A DNA stretch of 59,151 bases from CAWDMN01 sp963803155 (GCA_963803155.1 CAWDMN010000091.1:1-59151), one strand, 5' to 3'; positions 35,849 to 44,784 are shown, numbered from the stretch's first letter. Numbers and translations are program-made. The notes: generated by a model not told the origin, from the sequence alone.

Positions 35849-36847
35849 TTATTCTCGAACGCCTGCTTCCTCCTGCACGAAGGCCGGCGTGAGCGGTTCT
35901 CCACGAAAGAAGTCCCCTTTTTCCCCCTGGGAAATCGCCCAGCGGTCAATCCAAGAAATGCCGCCTCGCCCCGTGTAGGTGTCTCGTGAAGCATACGCCT
36001 CGTCCCTTAGAACCTCGTCCAACGTTGTGAAGGTATAACCGCGCCGCTTCATCATCTGGACCAACTCATCCAAGGTGTCGGAATTCAGCCTGTTGGCATG
36101 CAACAGCAGGATTTGTCTAATTTCATAGCCAAGCAGTGCCTTCGATTGCCGTTCGAAATAGGCGAACTTTTCGTCCATATAGGGGATAAAGGCGCCGGCA
36201 ACTCTTCGCATCATGGCTTTATCCTCCCGGTTGGCGGCATTTTCATAGGCCCGCGCAAAAATCCAGTCTGAATTATCGATGGTAACCGGTGCAATGCGAT
36301 ATCCGCGCTGCGCCAGAAACGCCTCGAATTGCCGTTGGATTTCCAGTGTCATTCCCGTATGCAGGTAAGGATGTCGAAAATAGCGCAGCTTCTTGCCCTT
36401 GGCGGCCATCAGGCGGGCAGTGACGGTTTCGCCGCGAATGACCTCATCCTGGAAATGAGCCAGTGCCGTCGAGTTCAGGTCCGGATGAGAGTAGGTGTGG
36501 TTGCCCAATTCCAGGTCCGCATCCACCCACCTTCGGAGCAACGCAATGCGCCCTTTCGAGGGTGAACCGTTTTCGACCAGCTTGGCTTCATTGACGAATC
36601 CAATGGCAGGAACCTTATTGTGGCTGATTTTGGCGATCAGCTGAACCACGATGGTCCGATACGTTTGAAGATCATTTCGCGTCGAGGCCGCGGGCAAATC
36701 GTCAAATGTCACCGCCACCATGCGCATTGGCGGCAGGACAGCAGGTTCGTCCAAAGCAAATTTCTCTTGGTTAATTGCCCCTCCGATGAGAATCAAGAGG
36801 CTCGTGAGAACCCAGCGACGGTAATTGTGAAAAGTCTTCCCCATCAT
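35849..36847 (-). CDS. Secreted NodB-type polysaccharide deacetylase
   Basis: A 332-residue protein with a signal or anchor (WVLTSLLILIGGAI). The NodB homology domain has motif 1 VTFDDLP (Asp-Asp), motif 2 ELGNHTYSHPD (the two zinc His in HTYSH) and motif 3 FRHPYLHTG. The C-terminal region contains IRQILLLHANRLNSDTLDEL, matching the last motif with its Leu-x-His. These enzymes de-N-acetylate or de-O-acetylate polysaccharides at the cell surface. Substrate could be chitin, peptidoglycan or an acetylated xylan. The start lacks a clear ribosome site; the adjacent ATG gives an alternative one codon later. Confidence 0.88.
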   Translation of the reverse strand: MMGKTFHNYRRWVLTSLLILIGGAINQEKFALDEPAVLPPMRMVAVTFDDLPAASTRNDLQTYRTIVVQLIAKISHNKVPAIGFVNEAKLVENGSPSKGRIALLRRWVDADLELGNHTYSHPDLNSTALAHFQDEVIRGETVTARLMAAKGKKLRYFRHPYLHTGMTLEIQRQFEAFLAQRGYRIAPVTIDNSDWIFARAYENAANREDKAMMRRVAGAFIPYMDEKFAYFERQSKALLGYEIRQILLLHANRLNSDTLDELVQMMKRRGYTFTTLDEVLRDEAYASRDTYTGRGGISWIDRWAISQGEKGDFFRGEPLTPAFVQEEAGVRE

Positions 36848-36879
36848 GAAAGATATCTCTATTAAAATTTTTCGGCGGC

Positions 36880-36980
36880 ACTCCTCAAATAATAGCGTGG
36901 ATGGAGGCGGGGTGCCCCGTTCGGGTTTGCCAAGCGAGCTCAGACGGCCTGAGGGCAGGCCGTCTTCATTTTCTCAAGAA
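36880..36980 (-). repeat. Family A repeat, copy 9 (inverted, shortened)
   Basis: An inverted copy that keeps the right end (CTCAAATAATAGCGTGG) and the core from GGAGGCGGGGTGCCCC to GAGGGCAGGCCGTCTTC but lacks most of the left end. It lies between the deacetylase start and the stop of the next gene. Confidence 0.75.
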
Positions 36981-36999
36981 GAAGCTCATCGGCCGGCGT

Positions 37000-38241
37000 T
37001 CAACCGCTTACGACTGCCTGAGCCAGGCAAAAGAGCCTCAGGACTTTTCCCGCCAGAGATCCATCGGCAAAAGTCAGATATCTCCGTTCCATCTCTTCCG
37101 CCGTGAGATGCTCGAAAAGCTGGAAACCCCGAGAACTCAGAAAGGACTCAATCGTCCCTTCTTCAATCCCAAATTGGATGGGTTCGGCAGGATAATTGAC
37201 TCGCATCCCCTCCTTGGCGAGTTTGACTCCATAGCGGCTGTCGATATCAGGAGCCTCCAAAAGATAGTCGAAACAAATAGCGCTTCCCACGGCTGAATTG
37301 CGACGCACGAAGTCGAGTGTATTATCCACGGCCTGTGCCGGGAGGTAGTAAGTTACTCCTTCCCAAATATAAAGTGTTCTCTCCCCCCTTTTGAAACCAG
37401 CGCGGATAAGCGTTTCTTCCGGAGTTTCTTTAGCAAAATTGATGGGGACAAAAGAAAATCGTTCCGGCAAGGCCACATGGGCCTCCTCCAGTATTTTTCT
37501 TTTTCGTTGCTGCGTGGAGGCAACATCCAATTCAAAGATGGAGGTGCCTTGGATTTGTTCCCGAAACCGGCAAGCCCGGGAATCATACCCAGCCCCCAGA
37601 AAAACAATCTGGGGAATATTTTCCCATAAGGCCTCTTTTACGGCTCCATCCAGGTATGCGGTCCGGGCGATGAAATATTCGTACGCGCCCCCTTTCATGG
37701 CATTCTTCAGCAGCCATTCCCGCGTGGCGGAATCTTTGAGCGGTTGCCGCCCATCCTGCCCCAGAAACAATTCAGCCAAATAATCGGGACCCTTGATTTC
37801 CGGCCGGGTCTCGGAGGCCGCCAAGGCACGGCAAAAGGCGACTGTCAAAGCAGAATCGGAGGGCTGGCTCTCCAGCGATTTTCTGGCATCGGTGATGACT
37901 TTACTCATGATTCCTATCAGGTTGCCAAAGGAATCGCGGACTTTGGCCACCCGTGTATTGAAGACGGTCCTGGGTTCAGAATACGGGCTGGCGCCGGTTT
38001 CCAACAACAATCTGAAGGCTTCATCGGCATCGTCTACGTTCCAAAAGGCAACGACTTGTTCCGCGGAGCATTCGGCGGACCCTGCCGACGGGGTCAATGA
38101 CAAAGCCGAATCGCCAATCGCAAAAGAAACGAGAAATGGAGCATCAAAGATCGGTTCCTGTTTTAGGAGCGCCCGGTACCAATCCTTAGCTCTCGCGAGA
38201 TCTGGGACTTGATAGCTGACTCGATTAAAGGACTTGAACAT
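37000..38241 (-). CDS. Fusion of a VOC-fold domain and an SAM-dependent leucine carboxyl methyltransferase-type domain
   Basis: About 413 residues from MFKSFNRVSYQVPD; GGAGG four bases upstream makes this the start rather than 38301. Residues 1-120 form a VOC (glyoxalase/bleomycin-resistance) domain: VSYQVPDLARAKDWYRALL and VAKVRDSFGNLIGI. Residues 140-410 match the Ppm1/LCM/TcmP methyltransferase family, with QIVFLGAGYDSRACRF (SAM-binding), FELDVASTQQRKR and LYIWEGVTYYL. That family methylates carboxyl or hydroxyl groups of small molecules. The two domains together in one chain are unusual. Cytoplasmic; no signal peptide. It does not belong functionally to the sugar cluster. Confidence 0.85.
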   Translation of the reverse strand: MFKSFNRVSYQVPDLARAKDWYRALLKQEPIFDAPFLVSFAIGDSALSLTPSAGSAECSAEQVVAFWNVDDADEAFRLLLETGASPYSEPRTVFNTRVAKVRDSFGNLIGIMSKVITDARKSLESQPSDSALTVAFCRALAASETRPEIKGPDYLAELFLGQDGRQPLKDSATREWLLKNAMKGGAYEYFIARTAYLDGAVKEALWENIPQIVFLGAGYDSRACRFREQIQGTSIFELDVASTQQRKRKILEEAHVALPERFSFVPINFAKETPEETLIRAGFKRGERTLYIWEGVTYYLPAQAVDNTLDFVRRNSAVGSAICFDYLLEAPDIDSRYGVKLAKEGMRVNYPAEPIQFGIEEGTIESFLSSRGFQLFEHLTAEEMERRYLTFADGSLAGKVLRLFCLAQAVVSG

Positions 38242-38562
38242 ATTGCCTCCAGGCGATTCTAATCCGACAAGGGCCAAGGCTTGGCAAACCTTGCCTTTCA
38301 TTCATGGCCAATCGTATCAGGTTGGAGTCCCACTTGTCATCCAGCGGGATCTCAATCGGTGCAATTGAGAGTGAGAGAAAAAAGGCGGAGTCTTTGATAC
38401 TTGAGGAGAGGAAACATTTTCGAAAGGTGGGAGGCTCGCGTGTGGTCACTGTCAAAGCCACGGCAGTGCCAGATCGCCGGATAGAGTCCGACTCCCGCTT
38501 TATACGATGGGCACAATTGAAGATGCGGAAGCGCCTCTAAATCTTGATCGACCATACTGGGA
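38242..38562. other. Intergenic region
   Basis: Several short ORFs on both strands cross this 320-bp gap, but none has a ribosome site or recognisable motif. No repeat of families A-C is seen. It may contain the promoter of the VOC-methyltransferase gene and the end of the receiver transcript. Confidence 0.3.
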
Positions 38563-38934
38563 TTATTGCAACGGACAAAGCTCGGCAACGGCTTGGAGCA
38601 GGGCTTCCGGCAAAATCGGCTTTTCCAAAACCCGTTGAGCGCCTATCTTTTTGGCTAAATTGAGATAAATATCGGCGGCTATTTGCCCTCCTCCGGAAAT
38701 GGCAATCGCCAAAAAGTCGGGATTGATTTTTTTGAATGCCTGGAGGACTTCAATGCCATCCATTTCCGGCATAATGATATCCGTGATTACCAAATCAATA
38801 TTATGAGTCCGAGCCAACCGAAGCGCTTCTCTGCCATTCGAGGCTTCCAAGACTTCATAGCCGGCATCTTTTAGAGTCAAAGTCATCATTCGTCGCAGCC
38901 AGTCAGAACTATCAATTGCCAATACTCTCACCAT
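38563..38934 (-). CDS. Stand-alone response-regulator receiver protein
   Basis: A 123-residue CheY-like receiver with no output domain. The pattern shows the acidic pair region near VLAIDSSDW, the phospho-acceptor Asp in LVITDIIMPEMDG (about residue 52), the Ser of AIAISGGG and the Lys of VLEKPI. Such proteins act in phosphorelays or by protein contact. The hybrid kinase at 1932-5411 could be a partner but is far away. A 7-bp inverted repeat (CCGCCGT / ACGGCGG) at 38946-38969 lies a few bases upstream of its start and could affect translation. It is divergent from the sigma-factor gene. Confidence 0.88.
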   Translation of the reverse strand: MVRVLAIDSSDWLRRMMTLTLKDAGYEVLEASNGREALRLARTHNIDLVITDIIMPEMDGIEVLQAFKKINPDFLAIAISGGGQIAADIYLNLAKKIGAQRVLEKPILPEALLQAVAELCPLQ

Positions 38935-39163
38935 TTGACCTCGCTTCCGCCGTTGGCCACCGCACGGCGGGATTTTTCAAAATAAAAAGCCGCCACTTTT
39001 CACCACCCCACCAAAAGCGGTGGGGGCAAGCGAGCATTCATCTCCGCATCACTTGCTGGCGATTCGTGCCTCCGCTTACTCGCTTTTGCATTGTCTCTTG
39101 CATGAAATTTGCGCCCCCTTCTCATTCTTTTGTCCCGCGATATTAGAGCCGAAAAAGAAACAT

Positions 39164-39210
39164 GCTCCCTATATATAGAAGGATTTAGAAAGACAAAATG
39201 TTAGAAAATT
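39164..39210 (+). promoter_or_regulatory. Putative ECF-type promoter element upstream of the sigma gene (copy 1)
   Basis: The segment CTATATATAGAAGGATTTAG then AAAGACAAAATGTTAGAAAA recurs almost unchanged at 44738-44784. In both places GGATT and GTTAG are separated by exactly 14 bases, as expected for the -35 and -10 parts of one promoter type. GTTAG here (39200-39204) is 100 bases before the sigma start codon. Confidence 0.55.
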
Positions 39211-39303
39211 TATTTTTCAAAATGAAAATATTTCATTTGCAACTCTTGTGAATCTCAAGCGAGACTATAAGCTGAAAAGCGGATTCATCATGAGGCGCAA
39301 GAG

Positions 39304-40011
39304 ATGGACTCTTGCGGTGATTCGAAGGAATTTGCCGCTTTATTATTCCAACTCAAAAATACAGGCACAGCGCCAGTGAGTAATTTTGGATTACAAGAAG
39401 ACATGGAAATTGCTCCAGAACGGCCCACTTCCCGGCATCTTTTTTGGATGAGCAGCAAGCTCAAGGATAAAAAAGGGAGAAAGGCCAATCCGGCCGTCAT
39501 TGAGGCTGCCCAAAAGGTTTACTCCAACGCTGCCTCTTACATGGAGCAACAAATCGGGGATTTGAGTGCCGCCCACGATCTCATGGAAAAAGCCATTTAT
39601 CTGGTGTCTGACTTTATTCGAAGACGCGGAAAGAACGCCATCACTACAAGCTTGGACGGCGTAGTGATGGCCGCATTTAATCAATTACTACAGGCTTACG
39701 TGCGACGGCAAAACCGTTATGTTCCCTTGGATGAACTTGAGAAATGGCAAGAAAAAAACATCGTCGATTCAAATCAGGAGCTCTTTTGCCTTCTGCAGAT
39801 GGAGGACTTGCTTGAAAGTGTTCCACCAGAAGCAGCCGTCATTTTCAAAATGCTTTATGAGGGGTACAGCGCCGAAGAGATCGGGCGGATACTGGAGCTC
39901 TCCTCCGGAACTGTGCGCGCGCAAGTATTTTACTGGCGTCGGAAAATCAAAGGACTCGAAAATCTCAAAAAATCAAGATGGAAAAAATGGAGGAGGCCGG
40001 GCATGGAATAA
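39304..40011 (+). CDS. ECF-like RNA polymerase sigma factor
   Basis: A 235-residue protein. The central region (about 75-140) is helical, as in sigma region 2 (SAAHDLMEKAIYLVSDFIRR). Residues 165-215 form a region 4 helix-turn-helix: LLESVPPEAAVIFKMLYEG and SAEEIGRILELSSGTVRAQV followed by the basic YWRRKIKGL. This matches ECF-type sigma factors, though the N-terminal half is diverged. It overlaps the next gene by 34 bases, which implies translational coupling with a probable anti-sigma factor. GAGG eight bases before the ATG supports the start. The promoter-like element upstream also occurs before the exporter operon at 44.7 kb, so I infer that this factor controls both. Confidence 0.72.
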   Translation: MDSCGDSKEFAALLFQLKNTGTAPVSNFGLQEDMEIAPERPTSRHLFWMSSKLKDKKGRKANPAVIEAAQKVYSNAASYMEQQIGDLSAAHDLMEKAIYLVSDFIRRRGKNAITTSLDGVVMAAFNQLLQAYVRRQNRYVPLDELEKWQEKNIVDSNQELFCLLQMEDLLESVPPEAAVIFKMLYEGYSAEEIGRILELSSGTVRAQVFYWRRKIKGLENLKKSRWKKWRRPGME

Positions 40012-40796
40012 TTTCCCCGGAAAATACAATTATGAGCAAAGTACATTATCTTTTTGACAAGTCTTTTGAAGAGGACCGAATCTTCTTGAAGTTGGCGAAT
40101 GAGGTTTCCCAGACCAGCTTCCCCAATCCCGAACGTCAGGGATGTCCCAATCCCGGAGTTTTGCGGGCAATTGCCCATCACCAGTTCGACCATCAGACCA
40201 AGGATGTGATGTTTCACGTCACAAAGTGTTCCCCCTGCTCGGCTGCCTTCAGCCAATTTTGCCAGGAATACCGCTCTCCCCAAAAGACCCAGGCCTATTG
40301 GTTCTTCCGCATTGCCGCGCTCATTTTTTTAGTGATGGGACTCAGTCTCTGGGTGTGGATTCAGCATCCACGAAATCCAGCCGATTCGCCTGGTTCCGCA
40401 ATGCGGAAAGGGACGGGCTCAGAATCCCTCATGGCTCAAAAGCCGGAATCAGCGCCTCTCTCCGTGGAAACAGTCACGCTCGACTTGAAATCGCAGGTTG
40501 TGCTGAGAAGTGGAAACGAAAAAGCGAATTCTGGAACAGGAGCCCGATTTCAATTGCCCAGAAAGAATATTTCTCTGTCGCTAATTCTGCCCCCGGGAAA
40601 CGATCCTGGAGTGTATGAAGTGCGGATTCGCAAATCTCATTCCCAGGTCAATGCCAGAGGAAATGCCCGGTTGGTGAAACAAGCCACGATTCTGGAGGTT
40701 CAGTTGGACACCACCAGCTTGCAGGCCGGCGCGGGTCAATTGGGCATCCGCCAGGCGGGGTGGCAGTGGAGCGATTTCCCGGTGAATCTGAAGTAG
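39978..40796 (+). CDS. Zinc-finger anti-sigma-like membrane protein
   Basis: A 272-residue protein with an anti-sigma layout. The cytoplasmic N terminus carries GCPNPGVLRAIAHHQFD and then H80-x3-C84-x2-C87 in FHVTKCSPCSAAF, the zinc-binding pattern of ZAS-type anti-sigma factors. One transmembrane helix follows (residues about 108-128, AALIFLVMGLSLWVWI). The periplasmic part of about 140 residues is beta-rich. It overlaps the sigma gene. The start could be the ATG at 39978, 39987 or 40032; none has a clear ribosome site except through coupling. I infer that it holds the sigma factor at the membrane and responds to an outside signal. Confidence 0.7.
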   Translation: MEKMEEAGHGIISPENTIMSKVHYLFDKSFEEDRIFLKLANEVSQTSFPNPERQGCPNPGVLRAIAHHQFDHQTKDVMFHVTKCSPCSAAFSQFCQEYRSPQKTQAYWFFRIAALIFLVMGLSLWVWIQHPRNPADSPGSAMRKGTGSESLMAQKPESAPLSVETVTLDLKSQVVLRSGNEKANSGTGARFQLPRKNISLSLILPPGNDPGVYEVRIRKSHSQVNARGNARLVKQATILEVQLDTTSLQAGAGQLGIRQAGWQWSDFPVNLK

Positions 40797-40806
40797 GTGA
40801 CTCAAC

Positions 40807-40833
40807 AACCGGGCAAGATGCGTCGTGCCGGTT
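40807..40833. terminator. Possible shared hairpin between converging genes
   Basis: AACCGG-G-CA and TGCCGGTT form an imperfect stem with a ten-base loop, between the anti-sigma stop and the CHAT stop codon, only 37 bases apart. There is no strong T-tract, so terminator function is tentative. Confidence 0.35.
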
Positions 40834-43800
40834 TAGAAGAGCGCGGAATTTTTCCCCACGACCACAAAGGGAGCCCAATAGAAGGGATGCCGAAAAAGGG
40901 AGCTCTGTTGTAACCGCAGGGCGGCTTGCCGCAAGGCGCGGGCGGTTGTCTGTGGTGGCAGCCCTGCCGTGGATTGCTTTAACAGATTGCGGTGAAACTC
41001 CACCATCAACTGGCGGCTGCTGGCTGAATCGACATTCCATTGGCTGACCACCGTGGTTGGACAACCCGCCACAAAGAAGGCCCAACTCATTCCGATCAGC
41101 CCCTCGCCGGCCCCGACTCGCCCGCTGGCGCTCTGGCATGCGCTCAAAATGGCGAGATCAGCCTGTAAATCCATACCCAAAATTTCATTGGCTTCCAGCC
41201 GTCCATCCTCGCTGCGCGAGTGGCTTTGGGGTGTCAAAGAGAGGTAAGAAAACATCGGATCGTGGTCATCGAGAATTCCATGCGTGGCAAAATGTAGGAT
41301 CCGATAGTTTCCCATTTCGGCATGAGCGCTTTTTTCGGATGCTCCGGCGCGAATGTGAATCAGACTGCGGTCGCGGCCATATAGTTTTCTAAGAGTAGTC
41401 ACTTCATCTTCCGCGTCAACCAGGTTAGCCAACATACCGCGAGTTGGCGGCGCCGGAGAAAAGGGGAAACCTGCCGGCCTGCCGACGGGATTTCCATATG
41501 CCAGCAAGGTCGGCTGATTGTATTGAGGCCGCGATGTTTGCATCATGGCTTCGAGCGCGGTGAGCGAAGGCGCGGTGAAGATGTCATATTGATTGAGAAG
41601 AAATGAATTGCCCTTTGTCTGCAGTGCCTGGAAGGGAAGCTTCCACAAGATCCCATCGGGAATCAGACAAAGTGTTGACAATCCTTGTAGTTGGCGCTCG
41701 GCCGGCTTCAGCAATAGTCGATACAATTCCTTCGCCAAAGGTTGATAATCGGATTCGCAGCCGGCCAATTTTTTCTGAAACTGCAGAACGCGTCGTGAGA
41801 GCGCCTTAGAAGAAATCGGCAACTCGTAGACTTGAAGGTTAATGGCTTCCTCGGGGGAAGTAACTTCCCTATCGCGCGTAGCTACAAATAGACAACTCTT
41901 CCCTTCCAGAACGGCATATTCCAACAGAGCAGTCCGATTGTCTGGCAACAGCGTTTCCACATCGGAAGCGGTCAAGGTGGGGACATGGCCCCGCTGCGAT
42001 TGCAATTCGGGATGAAGCGCATATAATCGCGTCAAAAAATCTTCCTTCTTCAGCCGCGCCGTCCGCAGCCGGGCATAGAGTTCGAAGGATCGATTCCCGG
42101 AATGCTGAGGCTGCATCTCCGCATATTGGAGCTGCCGTTGCAGGGTCCCTATTTCTTCGTCGATTTTTTGTTCCCGTTCTTTTTCTTCTTTGTTCAGCGC
42201 CTTGCCGATAGTGATGTGTCCGCCTCGCAACACGTCCACCAACACCCGCCCCTTGCTTCGTTCCGCAATATTCAGGGCTTCCCAATGTCTATTTTGCTGA
42301 ATTTCGAGATCGAGCAACGCAAGATAAGGAAGCGTCTTGTTTTCAAAATAGCGTTGCCGAGCCTCTTCGTCTCCCGCAATATGAGTGCGCAATTGTTCAA
42401 TGACCTGAATTGACTCCGCCAAAGCCTGCCGGGCCTCCGCCGTTTGCCGCAAAGCAAGATGGCTTTGGCCGGCGGTCAAATAGGCTCCCCACAACTTCTC
42501 GAGAGCGCCCATTTCCTTCCCCAGCTGAATAGCCTTCCCTGCCGTCTCAAGAGCCCGAGTGTGATTTCCCATGGAAGAGTATGCTCGCGCCATACTGGAT
42601 AGCAGCCGCAGACTTAGCGGCTTGTAATCCATGCTGCTGGCCAGATCCAGGCTCTTTTGAAAATATTCCAGAGCTGAGGAATATTGGCCGCGCACACGTT
42701 GGATTTCGCCGATTTGGTGTAAAGCAACAGCTTGGCGCTGGGAATTATTTTGAATCTCGGATAATGCCAAAGCTTTTCGCACAAATTTTTCGGCTTGATC
42801 CAATTTGCCGTTGGAAAAATGAATGACTCCGATATTGATCAAACTCAGCGCGATTCCATCATTGTTGTGCAGACGGTTTTGGTTCAGGGTCAACGAACGC
42901 TGATAATATTGCATCGCCAGATCTAAATTTCCCTGCAACTGGTAAATGAGTCCAATGTTATTTAATACCCGAACTATCCAGGCAACTTTGTCCAACTTCT
43001 CCATCAAAGGCATGCCCTGCTGATAACATTCCAAGGCGTGAGCATAGTTCCCTTGGGCACTAGACACGTTCCCAATATTCACAAGAGCACGTACAATTCC
43101 TTCCTTATTTCCACCCTCTTTCTCGAGATTGTAGCTGCGATTAAAACATGCCAAAGCGTTATCAATATCCCCCATAGACAGATATGCTATTCCCGTGCCT
43201 GTCTCTCCACTAGAAATGGAAGCAATGTCACCTAAATTCTTTCCTATGGTCATGCTGTTCTGATAATGATTTAAAGCTTCACTATATTTTCCTAACGCAT
43301 GACACGTTGATCCAAGGCCTTTGTAAAGATAGGCCATTTCTTTTTGCAACTTTAATGGCTGGGCAATCTCCAGGGCGACTTGATATATGTTGGCAGCCTG
43401 TTCAGTCTTTCCCTGCCAAAAATAGCAATCCGCCAGTTGACGCAAAGCATCAACCATGCCTGACTTGTCATCAAGTCGTTCGGCAATTTGGTGTGCAAGT
43501 TGGAACGTGGCCTCTGCTTTTGGATACTGGCTGGATTTGAACTGTTGTTCACCTTCAAGTAGGATTGCCTTTTCCAATTGAGGAGTCAGCAATTTGTTGT
43601 GTTCAACCAAAAGCTTTGTCTGGTCGGCATCATTGTTGGCAGATAAAAGCAGAGACAGAAAAGCCTGTTGATCTTCATCCCTCGGCGGCAACCATTCTTT
43701 TGAGCTGCCACGGGGCGATAAGGGAATTGGGAAAGATAGCTTGGCAGGATAACCAGCTCTTCCAGTAACCGCAGATGGGGGGGGTAGTCCGGATGGCTTA

Positions 43801-44057
43801 AGATCAAAATCATTTTGAGCAAGCCGAACGTTATCGTCGGGTTGAAGAGGTAGCTTTTTCTTCTGGATGCCAACATCGTTCTTGGTTGCGGGCTGGATGA
43901 ATGGGGGAACTGACGCAAATCCCGATCCAAGTTTCGAATGAGCGGGGGTTAATCCCGCATGTCCTCCCCTGGCGGAAATAGAGCGATCCAGCAAAGGCCA
44001 TGTACAAAGGGCCCCCAGCAAAACCACAGGAATGAAGGAAGTGGAATACAATTTCAC
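40833..44057 (-). CDS. TPR-CHAT protein (caspase-like protease with TPR repeats)
   Basis: A 1,074-residue protein. The N terminus has a signal or anchor (FIPVVLLGALCTWPLL). Residues about 150-570 carry many consecutive tetratricopeptide repeats (for example YLYKGLGSTCHALGKYSEAL and ALVNIGNVSSAQGNYAHALE). A helical linker follows, then a C-terminal CHAT domain. The catalytic dyad is present: H926 in ILHFATHGIL and C974 in AILSACQSASG, followed by GEGLIGMSWAFFVAGCPTTV. CHAT domains are clan CD cysteine proteases related to caspases and separase. The GTG start has GAGG seven bases upstream. It converges on the sigma/anti-sigma pair and is divergent from the exporter operon. I infer an extracytoplasmic protease or signalling scaffold of the same system. 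Confidence 0.88.
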   Translation of the reverse strand: MKLYSTSFIPVVLLGALCTWPLLDRSISARGGHAGLTPAHSKLGSGFASVPPFIQPATKNDVGIQKKKLPLQPDDNVRLAQNDFDLKPSGLPPPSAVTGRAGYPAKLSFPIPLSPRGSSKEWLPPRDEDQQAFLSLLLSANNDADQTKLLVEHNKLLTPQLEKAILLEGEQQFKSSQYPKAEATFQLAHQIAERLDDKSGMVDALRQLADCYFWQGKTEQAANIYQVALEIAQPLKLQKEMAYLYKGLGSTCHALGKYSEALNHYQNSMTIGKNLGDIASISSGETGTGIAYLSMGDIDNALACFNRSYNLEKEGGNKEGIVRALVNIGNVSSAQGNYAHALECYQQGMPLMEKLDKVAWIVRVLNNIGLIYQLQGNLDLAMQYYQRSLTLNQNRLHNNDGIALSLINIGVIHFSNGKLDQAEKFVRKALALSEIQNNSQRQAVALHQIGEIQRVRGQYSSALEYFQKSLDLASSMDYKPLSLRLLSSMARAYSSMGNHTRALETAGKAIQLGKEMGALEKLWGAYLTAGQSHLALRQTAEARQALAESIQVIEQLRTHIAGDEEARQRYFENKTLPYLALLDLEIQQNRHWEALNIAERSKGRVLVDVLRGGHITIGKALNKEEKEREQKIDEEIGTLQRQLQYAEMQPQHSGNRSFELYARLRTARLKKEDFLTRLYALHPELQSQRGHVPTLTASDVETLLPDNRTALLEYAVLEGKSCLFVATRDREVTSPEEAINLQVYELPISSKALSRRVLQFQKKLAGCESDYQPLAKELYRLLLKPAERQLQGLSTLCLIPDGILWKLPFQALQTKGNSFLLNQYDIFTAPSLTALEAMMQTSRPQYNQPTLLAYGNPVGRPAGFPFSPAPPTRGMLANLVDAEDEVTTLRKLYGRDRSLIHIRAGASEKSAHAEMGNYRILHFATHGILDDHDPMFSYLSLTPQSHSRSEDGRLEANEILGMDLQADLAILSACQSASGRVGAGEGLIGMSWAFFVAGCPTTVVSQWNVDSASSRQLMVEFHRNLLKQSTAGLPPQTTARALRQAALRLQQSSLFRHPFYWAPFVVVGKNSALF

Positions 44058-44361
44058 TTCAATGCCTCATACCAGGAGAAAGAGTTGTCCCCATAGAGAA
44101 GACTATCAAATCTAATCCCACAAAGAAAAAAATAACAATGTCGGGCATGGGGGGAAAGGGATCACATTGCTTTTTCGGCAAAGAGACCCGACGAGAGCAT
44201 TCGTCAGATAAGAATGTAGGATAAATAGCTAGGTTATTGCAATAGAAAAGGATAAAACTTAATCAGGGAAGGCCAGTTGTTCGCTTTGCTAGCCTTATCA
44301 AGATAGGATGAGGTGCCATTTCTGATAGGTGGGGGGAAGAACCGGGACACACTTCCATCTT

Positions 44362-44449
44362 TCTTTCGAGACGAAAGACAGAAGAACCGCCACCCCATGA
44401 CGAGATTGAATTAAGCTCTGCCACTGAGTCTTAATAATCTCGTCATGGG
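44362..44449. promoter_or_regulatory. Two strong inverted repeats between divergent operons
   Basis: A first perfect 7-bp hairpin (TCTTTCG / CGAAAGA) spans 44362-44378. A second, with a perfect 14-bp stem (CCCATGACGAGATT / AATCTCGTCATGGG), spans 44394-44449, and its loop contains a further TTAAG/CTTAA pair. They lie upstream of both the CHAT gene and the exporter promoter. They could be a regulator site, an RNA structure or a terminator without a T-tract. Confidence 0.5.
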
Positions 44450-44737
44450 ATAGATGAAAAATTAACAATAAGCCAAGGAACCCTTCATTGTTGGGAACTA
44501 TTTCCCGGGATATATAGGCTCAGGATCCTGCCCTGCCTTCAAATGAGTTCGCACTTTCAAACCCAAGCTGACTTTTTCAGTCTCTTTCATGGAAATTTCT
44601 TTTTGAGTCATCGTCTCAATTTTCTTCATGATTCTTCATCGCTGGATTTTTCTATCCCCTTCTTGCCGGACGTATGTCAACCCGTAAATGAGATGAAAAT
44701 TTCCAGCTCTCCTTTTATTGGGATTGGCTACTTTTCC

Positions 44738-44784
44738 TGCCTCTATATATAAGAAGGATTCAGAAAGGCATTTTGTTAGAAAAA
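44738..44784 (+). promoter_or_regulatory. Putative ECF-type promoter element upstream of the export operon (copy 2)
   Basis: CTATATATAAGAAGGATTCA then GAAAGGCATTTTGTTAGAAA is about 80 percent identical to the element upstream of the sigma gene, with the same 14-base spacing between GGATT and GTTAG. GTTAG (44775-44779) is 90 bases before the small ORF at 44869 and about 560 bases before the HlyD gene. Confidence 0.55.

Noticed and set aside
40833..44057. TPR-CHAT protein as part of a type III-E CRISPR (Craspase) system
   Set aside because: No Cas7-11-like gene or CRISPR array is present; the neighbours are a sigma pair and peptide exporters.
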